In this document: positions 1 to 13,208 of the stretch, piece after piece | Layout: the number at the start of each line of letters is the position of its first letter | How positions within the stretch are numbered: position 1 is the stretch's first letter | Source: Bolinopsis microptera | Taxonomy: Eukaryota > Ctenophora > Tentaculata > Lobata > Bolinopsidae | Length of the DNA: 64,000 nt | Assembly: GCF_026151205.1 (NCBI RefSeq) | Contig: NC_087082.1 | Location: 6,331,908 to 6,395,907, forward strand | Direction of reading: 5' to 3' | Position numbers and translations under genes: made by a program | The notes under the pieces: generated by a model | Told to the model about the DNA's origin: nothing | Seen by the model: only the letters and a program-made list of their open reading frames with translations | Database searches by the model: none

Positions 1-308
1 GAGTGCTAGCGTTACAATCTGTTACTTGTCATGCGGAGTGAGAGTGCTAGCGTTACAATCTGCTACTTGTCATGCGGAGTGAAAGTGGTAGCGTTACAAT
101 CTGCTACTTGTCATGCGGAGTGAGAGTGCTAGCGTTACAATCTGTAACTTGTCATGCGGAGTGAGAGTGCTAGCGTTACAATCTGTTGCTTGTCATGCGG
201 AGTGAGAGTGCTAGCGTTACAATCTGTTGCTTGTCATGCGGAGTGAGAGTGCTAGCGTTACAATCTGTTACTTATCATGCGGAGTGAAAGTGGTAGCGTT
301 ACAATCTG
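1..308. repeat. 41-bp tandem array, block 1
   Basis: About 7.5 head-to-tail copies of a 41-bp unit containing GCTAGCGTTACAATCTG and CATGCGGAGTGA. Copies differ at a few sites (gtgctagc or gtggtagc, gttac or gttgc). No gene is supported. The array starts at the window edge, so its true length is unknown. Confidence 0.95.
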
Positions 309-472
309 GCACTGAAAATGTTTGATTTGACCTATTATGGGCTGAAAAGGTAGTCCGTCTCTCTCCGATACGTCAGACAAATATGCTCCCACAATTTTTA
401 TTACGGTTAACTTTTGAATCATTTAGTAGTACGGTTATATGTGTATAGTAATGAGGAGAGAAGGATAAAGAG

Positions 473-925
473 CTTGTCATGCGGAGTGAGAGTGCTAGCG
501 TTACAATCTGTTACTTGTCATGCGGAGTGAGAGTGCTAGCGTTACAATCTGTTGCTTGTCATGCGGAGTGAGAGTGCTAGCGTTACAATCTGTTACTTAT
601 CATGCGGAGTGAGAGTGCTAGCGTTACAATCTGTTACTTGTCATGCGGAGTGAGAGTGCTAGCGTTACAATCTGCTACTTGTCATGCGGAGTGAAAGTGG
701 TAGCGTTACAATCTGCTACTTGTCATGCGGAGTGAGAGTGCTAGCGTTACAATCTGTAACTTGTCATGCGGAGTGAGAGTGCTAGCGTTACAATCTGTTG
801 CTTGTCATGCGGAGTGAGAGTGCTAGCGTTACAATCTGTTACTTATCATGCGGAGTGAGAGTGCTAGCGTTACAATATGTTACTTATCATGCGGAGTGAA
901 AGTGGTAGCGTTACAATCTGTTACT
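473..925. repeat. 41-bp tandem array, block 2
   Basis: About 11 further copies of the same 41-bp unit, separated from block 1 by about 165 bp of unrelated sequence. The order of variants resembles block 1 (a run with CTGCTACTTG and GTGGTAGCG), suggesting a segment containing several units was copied. Confidence 0.95.
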
Positions 926-1235
926 AGTACCCTAGCAGTTAGTGCTGTAACTGCTGCTTTAGTAGCTGTTAGTAGATGTTATTAGCTGTTAGTAGCTGTT
1001 ATTACTTATTAGATGTTATTAGTCGGTTAGTGCTGTAACTGCTGTTTTAGTTAAGCTATAGGTAGCTAATACTGGTCAGTTAGTACTCCAAGTAGCTACT
1101 AGTGTTACTGGCAAACGGGAACTTAGATACCTGCCAATTTGAGTATTTTATTGCCCGCGCCGAAACGAATATTGTACGGTTGAACATTTAACTGTTATAT
1201 CGCGTTTATTTTGTAAAAGGTATTTTCTGGTTTGC
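926..1235. other. Degenerate AGTAGCTGTTATTAG-like repeats and unique sequence
   Basis: Short irregular repeats of agctgttagtag and ttattag type run to about 1100, followed by unique AT-rich sequence. No open reading frame of note. Confidence 0.6.
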
Positions 1236-1450
1236 TTTCAGTTTCATGCTATTCTAACATTGTTATATTAATTAATGTTTTGGTTTCAGTTTCATGCTAT
1301 TCTAACATTGTTTTACGTCTACTAATTAATGTTTTGCTTTCAGTTTCATGCTATTCTAACATTGTTATACGTCTACTAATTAATGTTTTGCTTTCAGTTT
1401 CATGCTATTCTAACATTGTTATACGTTTTATAATTAATGTTTTGGTTTCT
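1236..1450. repeat. 54-bp tandem array with splice-acceptor-like sequence
   Basis: About four copies of a 54-bp unit containing TTTTGCTTTCAG, CTATTCTAAC and CTACTAATTAATG. Because 54 is a multiple of three, one frame stays open for 77 codons; this follows from the repeat and is not evidence of a gene. Each unit has a pyrimidine tract plus CAG and a branch-point-like CTAAC. Confidence 0.85.
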
Positions 1451-2512
1451 GTTCATCTAGGCTAGGAGGATCAAACTCGTACAAGTTTAACAAACTGGCG
1501 TTATTTTAACTTGTTACCGTTAGTTTTACGTCTAAAGAGTAGGCTCAGGGCCGACAATCGAGGGAAACATTTTCTCCATCACTCGATCTGCAGGCCTGGT
1601 CCAACAATTAACATCAAACATGTGCTCCTTCATATTATCACCCGATGGTCGCGCGCGCATCTTACACTGATTTCATGTCAAGGTCGTGTACTCTACTATA
1701 CCACGTTCTGCTTGTATAAAATACCCTCACTAACCCTCAAGATAACGAGCTTACTATATCGGAGAGACACAAACACAGTGCTTTAGTTATTGCTGGATAT
1801 TATTTGAACAATATTGTGTACTCATGTGTATTATAATGAGCAACATATATTTGGTATACGCCTATTTATATTATAAGTATATATACCATGTCTTTTATAT
1901 CTTAGTTCGTATCGTCTCGGCAGAGGAGGAGGAGCCATGAGCGCAGTCATAATCTCCGAACCTTTTCCTCCCGTGTAATATATTTATATTTGCGCTGTCC
2001 GGGCTATAAGTTATTGGTAACTGATATCCTCTTTTCTCTCGTATCGTTGTCGTATATAGTTGTCACTATATTGTTGGTTACTAGAGTTATTGGTAACTGA
2101 TATTGTCTCTATACTCGTATATAGTTGTCACTATATTGTTGGTTACTAAAGTTGTTGGTTACTGATATTTTCTCTCAAGCAGTTATCACTAATAGAGTTA
2201 TTGGTAACTGATATTGTCTCTCTACTCGTATATAGTTCTCACTACTTAGTGAGTCTGTTCCGGTACAAACGGTCTTGGAACTCTGTTAGTCTGTAGCAGT
2301 GTCTAGCTTGCTTGGCTTCGTTTAACAATTCCTAGGCTGTGTCAATTTATTTTTTGTCCTTGGAAAACATGGGAGTTGCTTTGTCTTAACCAGTATAATG
2401 GTTTCCCATTTTTACATAAATATGTTAGTCATAAGAATAGGAACCTTATACTTTTATAGCTAACACCTAAGAGCCAAGTAGGTAGATAATTAGCATCACG
2501 GATATGACTGTA
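1451..2512. other. Intergenic, diverged GTTATTGGTAACTGATAT repeats
   Basis: No gene is supported. From about 2005 to 2240 a degenerate repeat containing GTTATTGGTAACTGATAT and CTCGTATATAGTTGTCACTA recurs three to four times. The rest is AT-rich unique sequence. Confidence 0.6.
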
Positions 2513-2612
2513 GAGTAACCTTATATGGTAGTGTTACCTTATATGGTAGTGTTACTGTGGTTACATTAACTTATATGGTAGTGTTACTGTGGTTACATTA
2601 ACTTCTATACAT
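2513..2612. repeat. 32-bp tandem array, short block
   Basis: About three copies of a 32-bp unit with CTTATATGGTAGTGTTACTG and TGGTTACATTA. The same unit recurs in a longer block near 3 kb, and a trace is seen in introns of calmodulin gene 2 near 39780 and 40845. Confidence 0.9.
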
Positions 2613-2966
2613 GACAGTGCTATGTCTGAACTTTGAAGGACTGAAGAGTAGCCAACTATAACATCTAGTAGCATATAGCTATAAATATATAAGTAGCCAT
2701 TATAATGTGTAAAGAGTTAACCCTTCTCCCCCTAGCTATTAATCACCTTACGTAAACCGAACATATGCGCAACATTTGTAGTCGAATGTAGAGCTATGTT
2801 ATATTTTGTTGTGTTCTGTGTTCATTTTCATGAGGAGAGAGACTGAGAGAGACAGAGAACACTGAACACTGTTGTTTTGTGTTTCGCACACAGAGCACCT
2901 GTTATGTGTTAATTGTTACATTTTGACCTAGTTTATTGTAGTAGTTAACTACACCGTCTAACTGGT
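2613..2966. other. Intergenic, nothing recognised
   Basis: AT-rich sequence with a short GAGAGA-rich patch near 2835. No coding, RNA or transposon signature seen. Confidence 0.5.
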
Positions 2967-3345
2967 ATTACCTTACATGGTAGTGTTACTGTGGTTACAT
3001 TACCTTACATGGTAGTGTTACTGTGGTTACATTACCTTATATGGTAGTGTTACTGTGGTTACATTACCTTATATGGTAGTGTTACTGTGGTAACATTACC
3101 TTATATGGTAGTGTTACTGTGGTTACATTACCTTATATGGTAGTGTTACTGTGGTTACATTACCTTATATGGTAGTGTTACTGTGGTTACATTACCTTAT
3201 ATGTTAGTGTTACTTTGGTTACATTACCTTATATGGAGGTGTAACTGTGGTTACATTACCTTATATGGAGGTGTTACTGTGGTTACGTCACCTTATATCT
3301 TTATATGGTAGTGTTACTGTGGTTACATTACATCACCTTAAATAT
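2967..3345. repeat. 32-bp tandem array, long block
   Basis: About 11 copies of the 32-bp unit (ATTACCTTATATGGTAGTG, TTACTGTGGTTAC), becoming degenerate toward 3300 where ATGGAGGTG variants appear. Confidence 0.95.
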
Positions 3346-3530
3346 GGAGGTGCCATACTGGTGTGTAAGACCTGATGATACCATGGTGTATAGACTATAG
3401 AGACACCTCTCATTGAACTCTGCACTGGAGGTGCACCTGTTTTTCAGCTTTGTCTCTACACACTATTAACCGTGGAGTACACGTTGCAATGTACTCTACG
3501 GGTATCTCTCGTTTTTTATTCATGACTGTA

Positions 3531-3712
3531 TAAACCTTGTAAACCCTGTAAACCTTGTAAACCTTGTAAACCTTGTAAACCTTGTACAGTTTGTAAACCT
3601 TGTAATCCTTTTAAACCTTGTAAACCTTGTAAACCTTGTAAACCTTGTAAACCTTGTAATCCTTGTAAACTTTGTAAATCTTGTAATCCTTGAAAACTTT
3701 TTTTACAGTTTT
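3531..3712. repeat. 9-bp tandem repeat (CTTGTAAAC)
   Basis: About 20 copies of CTTGTAAAC, with variants such as CTTGTAATC and one CTTGTACAG. No coding role is suggested. Confidence 0.95.
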
Positions 3713-4316
3713 TAACCTGTAGCCAGTCTGTGGCGACTCATATAATCCTCACTGAACAGGTGAGAAACTGTTCACATATTCTGAATAATACATAGTAGGG
3801 AACGTTAAATCCACTAACCGAGCTATTGAATCATCCAGCCTGCCACGGATAGGGTTACCTTTTGAATTAGATTCGTCACGATAATGTTTAGTTGAATGGC
3901 CCGGGATTATCACTAGTTTTATGACTAATACAAAATACAATTAACCCTCAAACTACGGCTGGCAAACTAATCCCATACTAAGCACTCACAATTAAAACTC
4001 AGTTTGTCGCGGAGCAACGACCAATCCATAATAATCCATGATTTCATTGAGTTTATATTAAAAAAGAGTTTTCAATTTACCAGCTAGTTTTATTTTTCTC
4101 TTCATGATTTCATTGAGGTTACATCTTCATAATAGACTATAGAGTAATTGTAAATCTGCCCTAGTTTTCCTTTTCTCTCCCACTACTCAATGTCCAATGT
4201 TTATTTTGCTGACTTCCCGCAGTCAACACATAATATTAAATATATATGTATCTCCGTGCGTATAGCACCCAAGGAGACTCATAAGAAAGACACTGAGCAG
4301 CTATTTTAAATATATT
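3713..4316. other. Intergenic, nothing recognised
   Basis: A minus-strand 63-codon frame at 3749-3940 has no recognisable domain and no splice context, so I do not call it a gene. The rest is AT-rich. Confidence 0.5.
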
Positions 4317-5520
4317 ATATCACACGTACAACGTATATATCACACGTACAACGTATATACCACACATATAACGTATATATCACACGTACAACGTATATAT
4401 CACACGTATAACGTATATATCACACGTATAAAGTATATATCACACGTACAACGTATATATCACACGTATAACGTATATACCACACGTACAACGTATATAC
4501 CACACGTATAACGTATATATCACACGTGTAACGTATATATCACACGTACAACGTATATATCACACGTATAAAGTATATATCACACGTACAACGTATATAC
4601 CACACGTATAACGTATATATATATATATCACACGTATAACGTATATATCACACGTACAACGTATATATCACACGTATAACGTATATATCACACGTACAAC
4701 GTATATATCACACGTATAACGCGACGTATATACCACACGTACAACGTACATATCACACGTATAACGTATATATCACACGTATAACGTATATATCACACGT
4801 ATAACGTATATATCACACGTTTAAAGTATATATCACACGTATAACGTATATATCACACGTATAACGTATATATCACACTTATAACGTATATACCACACGT
4901 ATAAAGTATATATCACACGTATAACGTATATATCACACGTATAACGTATATATCACACGTATAACGTATATATCACACGTATAACGTATATATCACACGT
5001 ATAACGTATATATCACACGTATAACGCATATATCACACGTATAACGTATATATATCACACGTGTAACGTATATATCACACGTATAAAGTATATATCACAC
5101 GTATAACGTATATATATATATCACACGTGTAACGTATATATCACACGTATAAAGTATATATCGCACGTATAAAGTTTATATCACACGTATAAAGTATATA
5201 TCACACGTACAACGTATATACCACACGTATTACGTATATATCACACGTATAAAGTATATATCACATGTATAACGTATATATCACACGTGTAACGTATATA
5301 CCATACGTACAACGTATATATCACACGTATAACGTATATATCACACGTACAACGTTTATATCACACGTATAACGTTTATATCACACGTATAACGTATATA
5401 TCACACGTATAAAGTATATATCACACGTATAACGTATATATCACACGTATAACGTATATATCACACGTACAACGTATATATATCACACGTATAAAGTATA
5501 TATCACACGTACAACGTTTA
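4317..5520. repeat. 20-bp satellite-like array (CACACGTATAACGTATATAT)
   Basis: About 60 copies of a 20-bp unit, with point variants (ataaag, acaacg, gtaacg) and a few TA-dinucleotide expansions near 4617, 5050 and 5110. Most of the unit alternates purine and pyrimidine. Confidence 0.97.
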
Positions 5521-6088
5521 TCAGACAATGATTATAATTCTACACGGAGCTACTACAGGTGTAGGAAGAACAAAAGGAACATTAGTAGGAGTAGGTTTCA
5601 CCCTGGCATTTGTCGCTCTGTGCTCCTGCTACGCTCTATACATATATTATAATTCTCAGTCTATTCTATATATTATACACCTGTGTTATGGTGGCTGTTT
5701 TGAGAGCTCCCATGTTTTCTCTACACCTGTGTTTATGGTGGCATGCTGTTTTGCTCCCTTGTTTTCTCTACACTTGTCTTTATGTCACGCTGTTTTGAGA
5801 GCTCCTCTGTTTTCTCTACACGTCTTGTCTTACATGCTAACTCATACCCCAAATTGTTGCCCTATACAGTGTATCATCACAGACGCTCGCATTTCACAGA
5901 GTTCTGTGAATCATTCCTAACACTTACGGTTGATATCTCATATCTTATTGTCCCCCAGATACCCCCTGAACATTCTCTTGTATACACAGAACCAGATTCT
6001 ATTATCAACCCCGATTTGTCCAATTTGGGAGAGAGTTTGGTATTGTTTGAGGAGTACCGCTCTGTAACATTGGAGCTCTGTACCGTTC
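5521..6088. other. Intergenic, short degenerate repeats
   Basis: Overlapping 62-130 codon frames here come from degenerate copies of GTTTTCTCTACAC and GTTTTGAGAGCTC (about 5690-5830). They have no recognisable domain, and none is called a gene. Confidence 0.5.
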
Positions 6089-6562
6089 CAGGTAACCAGG
6101 TAACCAGGTAACCAGGTAACCAGGTAACCAGGTAACCAGGTAACCAGGTAACCAGGTAACCAGGTAACCAGGTAACCAGGTAACCAGGTAACCAGGTAAC
6201 CAGGTAACCAGGTAACCAGGTAACCAGGTAACCAGGTAACCAGGTAACCAGGTAACCAGGTAACCAGGTAACCAGGTAACCAGGTAACCAGGTAACCAGG
6301 TAACCAGGTAACCAGGTAACCAGGTAACCAGGTAACCAGGTAACCAGGTAACCAGGTAACCAGGTAACCAGGTAACCAGGTAACCAGGTAACCAGGTAAT
6401 CAGGTCAGGTAGCCAGGTAACCAGTAACCAGGTAAACAGGTAACCAGGTAAACAGGTAACCAGGTAAACAGGTAAACAGGTAACCAGGTAACCAGGTAAC
6501 CAGGTAACCAGGTAACCAGGTAACCAGGTAACCAGGTAACCAGGTAGGTAACCAGGTAACCA
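6089..6562. repeat. Octamer array (CAGGTAAC)n
   Basis: About 58 copies of the 8-bp unit CAGGTAAC in the plus orientation, nearly perfect until about 6395 and then with small variants. It is bracketed by two copies of a roughly 50-bp direct repeat (6038-6088 and 6565-6626), which share TTGGTATTGTTTGAGGAG and CTCTGTAACATTGGAG. The long open minus frame is a product of the repeat. Confidence 0.97.
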
Positions 6563-6817
6563 GTTTGGTATTGTTTGAGGAGCAGCAACAGTACCGCTCT
6601 GTAACATTGGAGTTCTGTACCGTTCCCTGCGGAGCATATTTGAGGACCCCTACATTAACGTGTTTTATATTTTATAGGGGGAAGTCTTTGAGTGGTACAA
6701 GGTGTTTTCGCACAACATGTCACAAATCTTTGAATTCCCGTCCACTTAGCCTTAAAACAAAGCCTCGGGAAAACTTTGGGGTTGATATTTTTGCTTTTGC
6801 CGAGAAAACTTCGCCAC
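6563..6817. other. Spacer between inverted octamer arrays
   Basis: About 255 bp of unique sequence separate two octamer arrays of opposite orientation. It starts with the second copy of the direct repeat that brackets the left array. It would form the loop if the arrays paired. Confidence 0.8.
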
Positions 6818-7331
6818 TGGTTACCTGATTACCTGGTTACCCGGTTACCTGGTTACCTGGTTACCCGGTTACCTGGTTACCTGGTTACCCGGTTACCTGG
6901 TTACCTGGTTACCTGGTTACCTGGTTACCTGGTTACCTGGTTACCTGGTTACCTGGTTACCTGGTTACCTGGTTACCTGGTTACCTGGTTACCTGGTTAC
7001 CTGGTTACCTGGTTACCTGGTTACCTGGTTACCTGGTTACCTGGTTACCTGGTTACCTGGTTACCTGGTTACCTGGTTACCTGGTTACCTGGTTACCTGG
7101 TTACCTGGTTACCTGGTTACCTGGTTACCTGGTTACCTGGTTACCTGGTTACCTGGTTACCTGGTTACCTGGTTACCTGGTTACCTGGTTACCTGGTTAC
7201 CTGGTTACCTGGTTACCTGGTCACCTGGTCACCTGGTCACCTGGTTACCCGGTTACCCGGTTACCCGGTTACCCGGTTACCCGGTTACCTGGTTACCTGG
7301 TTACCTGGTTACCTGGTTACCTGGTCACCTG
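6818..7331. repeat. Octamer array (CTGGTTAC)n, inverted relative to the left array
   Basis: About 64 copies of CTGGTTAC, the reverse complement of the unit at 6089-6562. Variant units (CCGGTTAC, CTGGTCAC) cluster at the two ends and the centre is homogeneous. The long plus-strand frame is an artefact of the repeat. Confidence 0.97.
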
Positions 7332-8046
7332 TTACACTGGTAATCCGATTGCACTCACACTGATTGTGCCCACGTACAGAAGCCATCAAGCCTTATACTT
7401 TAGTAGTAGTACTGGTATACTTATACTTATACTTTAGTCCGAAACATTGAAATAGTGTGCCCTCCGCTTGATCAGCGCTGTTCTCAACCGTTTTCATGAG
7501 ATCGAGTATCCAGTAGATCACTAGGGCAGTGTATAATTAGAGAGACAGCCTCACTTACTTACCGTGTCCGCGTGTTCGCGTGCAATTAGAAAATTATAAT
7601 GCGGCTCTCTTCACATTAAACAGTGAGCAGAACTGATGTTCTGCAGCTTTTGTAAACTGTACTGAGGGTAGATCACAGGACATTCTTTTGTCCTCATTCC
7701 GTCTACCGTGGTATTCTGTTACTGTTCGCACGGTCTTCCGTACTACTCTGTTACACTTTGTCCGGATACTCATTTTTATTATTTACTCGGTTACTTCTTT
7801 GTTACTTTTTGTCGGGCAACTTTTGCCGCGGACCACGGTACAATGTCTCCACATCTAAAAACCGGTTACACTAGTCAAAACATTATGTTCTGAAGAAGAA
7901 TGACGCGTCAGGCACTACATTGCACAGCGCGGCTCACTGTCCATGGCGACACTGAAGACAATGTGGTCCGTGACAAAGTGTGGATACCACTTGTGCGCCT
8001 GCTAATCTGCCTTTGTTTAACGTGCAGCTGGATTGTAGATCAGATT
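7332..8046. other. Intergenic, nothing recognised
   Basis: AT-rich unique sequence. A 61-codon frame at 7708-7893 has no recognisable feature. I see no gene. Confidence 0.5.
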
Positions 8047-8140
8047 CACCGGTAACCATGGCATCTGTACGTGTAACCATGGCATCTGTACGTGTAACCA
8101 TGGCATCTGTACGTGTAACCATGGCATCTGTACGTGGGCT
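8047..8140. repeat. 21-bp tandem repeat around GTAACCATGG
   Basis: Four copies of a 21-bp unit, GTAACCATGGCATCTGTAC plus GT. The core GTAACCATGG is the same short motif found dispersed in the calmodulin introns. A very similar 21-bp array lies at 37255-37412. Confidence 0.9.
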
Positions 8141-9110
<970 letters not shown>

Positions 9111-9603
9111 GTTCATCAGGTGATTAAGTGCTTACCCAGGTGATTATAGAAGAGTGCATGTTTGTGCACTACAGCTGGAAGAGAGAGGGAGTGACTTTAT
9201 CGATCCTAATTAGCTCTCTCTCTCGCTGATCCACAGAGCGCTGGAGGATCTCTAAATATACGTCTCAATTAGTACTTACTACAATTAGTACTTACTACGT
9301 GGGCTGCTTGTTGTTTTATACTTCACCCGGCCACTGTCCAGCTCGGAAATTCGTGTACGGTAGAACAGTTTAGCTTTCTAATGGGGGTAGATATATACAG
9401 ACCAGGTCTCGGATGATATCCGGGTTACAGGTTGAAAATGGTGGTCGTTCGTTTGTTTATATCGCGGAGTTTGGGAGAAAGGAAAAGGCCGCGGTAAATT
9501 TGGGTTTTGGTTGTTTACATTATGTTAAGCCCTATTTGGGGTCGTTCGTTTGTTTTATATCTCGTATCGGGAAATGATCCAACTGAAGGGCTGAGTGTAA
9601 ACA

Positions 9604-9717
9604 CTGGTTACCTGGTTACCTGGTTACCTGGTTACCTGGTTACCTGGTTACCTGGTTACCTGGTTACCTGGTTACCTGGTTACCTGGTTACCTGGAACCT
9701 GGTTACCTGGTTACCAT
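9604..9717. repeat. Octamer array (CTGGTTAC)n, third block
   Basis: About 14 copies of CTGGTTAC, same orientation as the block at 6818-7331, ending in a CCATGGTTA motif. Confidence 0.95.
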
Positions 9718-11250
9718 GGTTAATGAAATGGTTAATTTACCTCGTACAAGAGGGTATTCATTAAGGATTTACAGTTACAATTGTAACTTCAAAGTTACAA
9801 TTGTGCTGATAAATAATTGATTGGAGCTGGAGCTTCTTGACACTACTCCATGAATCTTTTGTAAATAAGATACTATCTCATTTAAATACGAACACATGGA
9901 TACGCTTAGTTACACTACAAGTTACAATGGCTTATATGTATAACATAGTCTGTTTTGCTTTCATGGCTCTGGTCGCTGATATTTGTAGCATTATTATTTG
10001 AGGACTGTAGAAATACTCCATACCAAATATGGCTTTATCATTATTTTAGAGTTTCGTCTTCTTTCAAATTAAAAAGACACACGTTTTAGTCTGTAGAACA
10101 CAAGTTTGTGTCCAAAACGGCCGCTTCTTTTTGTTGGACTTATCAAAGCGGTAGGCAGCTTTAAATAAAGTTAAAATACCTGAGGAGTACGTGATGGCCT
10201 CATTTGCAAGCTTACAGTAATTGGGAAAGGCAGCAAGCCACTACTAATGTTAACGCTTAAGTTGGAATCAAGTCACTAATGGTCACTAAAAAAGTCACTA
10301 ATCAAGTCACTAATGGCGACGCTGTATGCATTCCCTTTTACAAAGAGTTGGACTATCAAGAAGGTCTTATACGCCATGTTTTAATGATATGTTAGCTTCA
10401 TATTAAGATATTAGTGCACTGAATAGGCCGAGGCTTCTTTTCTGACCCCTTAAACCAAGGTGAATAAAGGTTTGGTAACCATGGTAACCAGGTAATTTCC
10501 TAGCAACCAGTGTGAACCACTGCACTACTCTGCTTTACACACTTAAAACTAGAGGAGTCTTTACACTTGGCCTTACAGCTTCCAGCATCTCCTAGTAAGC
10601 GCTCTTTAAACTCACCAAAATAGTTATACAGTATTCACAAGCTGGATACACACCACCAGAATATATTATGCAGGCAGCTGTTTTCTAGCGCTGAGCTCTT
10701 TTGCTTGCTGCCTACTCCCTCTCTCTCTCTCTCTCTCTCTTCAGTAAACAGTTATGGCTGCTGTGTTTTAATTGTCAGCTGTGTTTTAATTGTCAGCTGT
10801 GTTTTAATTGTGAGCTGCTACCAAGGTGAATGTGGTCGTCTCTTGTCCTCTGTAATTGTATCTGTGAAGCAATGAATCATGTTGTTGTAGTGTTCCCTCT
10901 CAATGTATAGTTCTATCAGTATATCACGAAGATGATGGTGATGATTCCCTGGAAACCATGGCAACGCACGTACACACTGTGATGTGAATCAATAGCCGTT
11001 CTCATTCAATTCATCACAGCACAACATGCTACTTGACAGAACCAGTAGTGCTGCTCTCTGAAAAGCTCTGTAGCAAGTAATGACACATTAATGAAAAGCA
11101 ACAGCTGTTGAGCTTGCTTCATATATCGGCTCTCTCTCCCTCTCTGCGCTGGCTCGTATAGAGAACTTTAGAACTCTACGACAATAATCAGAGTGGATTA
11201 CTGTTCAGAGAGCATCACAAAACACGAGCGGCCTGTACACGTATACTCAC
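9718..11250. other. Gene-poor stretch upstream of calmodulin gene 1
   Basis: No coding exon recognised. Small features only: ATGGTAACCAGG near 10480, a 24-bp CT run at about 10717, three copies of GCTGTGTTTTAATTGT-like sequence near 10760-10815, and GGAAACCATGG near 10950. Confidence 0.5.
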
Positions 11251-11260
11251 GTAACATGGT

Positions 11261-11301
11261 CACGTGATCACGTGATGTGACGACACGTGGGCGGTCACGT
11301 G
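11261..11301. promoter_or_regulatory. Cluster of four E-boxes (CACGTG)
   Basis: Four CACGTG hexamers lie at 11261, 11269, 11284 and 11296. CACGTG is the core site of bHLH and bHLH-ZIP factors in animals. The cluster is 1.7 kb upstream of the calmodulin gene 1 start codon. A similar trio lies just upstream of gene 3 (55279-55321). A role as promoter or enhancer is inferred from spacing only. Confidence 0.45.
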
Positions 11302-12968
11302 GGCAAGTGAGGAGATCTCCCGCGAAGGCACCTAGAGAATAGAATCATGTCGAGTCTTTCAACTTCGTATGTGGCTCTCAATGTGGCTGATTATTATTAG
11401 CTTTGTCGTTGAGTTCCATATCTCCAGGGTAATCTTTCTTTTTCGTTGCCGTGAAGATCTGTAATAATTAGCAGTGTCATGTCTACTCACCACGACACTC
11501 AGAGGTCTTCAATCGTTAGTTTTCATTTTCTGCCAACTTCTTGCGCTGCAATCAAAACAATGACATTGTTCTGATCTTTTCACTGAAGAAATCCCAGCAA
11601 GCCTCTGTATGCACTATATGTTGAGAGTGGACGTGACCATGGTAACCACGTGACATGCTGTGAGGAAACCTCTTTTAGTTAAACTTGTAAAGACGGCTTC
11701 ATACACCTGAACAACATTCACACCACAATTCACCATTAACATTCCCCCCACATTATTCACAGCCTAAAACACTTTCCTTGGCATTATAAGGGGTTGACGT
11801 CACAAATGTAATATACGTGTATATATTGTACGCCAGAGCAACAAATTCGAGCCATATTTGAAAACCGTTCTTCATAGTTGAGACGTACTTCTCCTCTATA
11901 TATATATTATATATATATATTATATACTGCTCTACAGTTATTGAATAATATTTAGACATGTAGTTGTGTATTACGTCACTTGTTTTACACTATAGTTTCA
12001 TTCCTTCATTATTAAAGACAGGGATTCGGTTTGAAGAAGACGACTAGTTATACTGTTATTTTTGTTAACTTTGCAACGCCCTGTAAATCACGCCCCATTT
12101 TCTCATGTCAGTTGATCGTTTCTTCATAATATACTAATATATATGGGTATTATCTATTTTTACCTATTGTTACCTTTTTATCTGTACTAGTCAATCAGAT
12201 TTTTGGGTACCGGGCCATCCTGGTTACCCTGCTATGGGCCGTTCCCCTGGCTTATGCAGGTCTAGTTTACCCATATATATATATAATACATACATAATAA
12301 ACATATATATGTACTAATAGTAATATTATAGTGGTTTGATATTTCCCTCCATAATAGTAAATCATGATATATACACTGCTGCCCCGTTCTTCGCTGCCCC
12401 GTTCTTCGCTAGATCCTAAGTAATACATGCTGTTGCTAAGATTGCAATATGTGAGCAGAGCTGCATGTGTGGAGAGATACAAGTGAAATAGCGTACATAT
12501 GATAGAGTATGTGATGCCGCTTGTGTAATCTATTAAGTGGTATTATAATGACATCATTTGTAAAGAATATTATTTAACATTTATTATCATATTTACAAAA
12601 ACATGTGCTATAATTATCCTTAAAATGATAATGTATTATTTATTAATGCTTTTCAAACAAAGTTACAACGAATTCTTCATGTTATGCATCCTGGGTTTGG
12701 ACAGGATATGCCCCTTTAAAATATTTCCATCACGTTACATTACATAATTCTGAAACATATATTATATTTACAATAAATTTAAAATTATGCAATATCACAA
12801 CAGCTGCCTATAATAGTACCTCATGTGACTCATTTCCTAAAACATTGCTAGTGTGAAAGTGTAACTATTGTTTTGAGGATTAATACACATTATCTCCCAT
12901 CATTCCCGACATTATATAGTCGAGCAACTGGTTTATAACCGACAACCTATTTATAGCCTATAGTGAAG
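11302..12968. other. 5' flank of calmodulin gene 1
   Basis: AT-rich flank with a TA-rich patch near 11895-11925 and a TAATATATAT-like stretch near 12275. ATTATATAG at about 12912 and TTTATAGCC at about 12950 resemble core promoter A/T elements, but no start site can be assigned. A 5' UTR exon further upstream is possible. Confidence 0.4.
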
Positions 12969-13044
12969 ATGGCAAACAAACTCTCAGAAGAACAGATCGC
13001 CGAATTCAGGGAAGCATTCAGTCTGTTCGACAAAGATGGCGATG
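12969..13044 (+). CDS. Calmodulin gene 1, exon 1 (N-terminus and start of EF1)
   Basis: Encodes the first 25 residues plus one base: [20 protein letters not shown] then DKDGD, very close to ordinary calmodulin ([20 protein letters not shown]). It covers the first EF-hand helix and the start of calcium loop 1. The intron falls in phase 1 in the loop codon GDG|T, a position found in many animal calmodulin genes. Donor is GTACGG. The ATG is the only in-frame start and gives the normal calmodulin N-terminus. Calmodulin is the cytosolic calcium sensor that binds and switches many kinases, phosphatases and channels. Confidence 0.95.
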
Positions 13045-13208
13045 GTACGGTTATTTCCCGCTATTCTATGAATACCATTACGTTTTAAATCGAAATAGCA
13101 AATAAAAATAAATGTCATTATGGTTATAACATCACTTTATAAAGTATGGAAACTAACATTGCAACGTCTTTTATACCTCCTGATCTGGATTAACGGTAAC
13201 TCTCTCAG

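Noticed and set aside
3531-3712. Could the 9-bp repeat be telomeric?
   Set aside because: CTTGTAAAC does not match known animal telomere repeats (TTAGGG type), and the array is internal and degenerate.
6005-7363. Long open frames (210 and 195 codons) of LPGYLVTW repeats on both strands
   Set aside because: They follow from the octamer arrays: three units make 24 bases, so the frame stays open by itself. No other gene signal is present.
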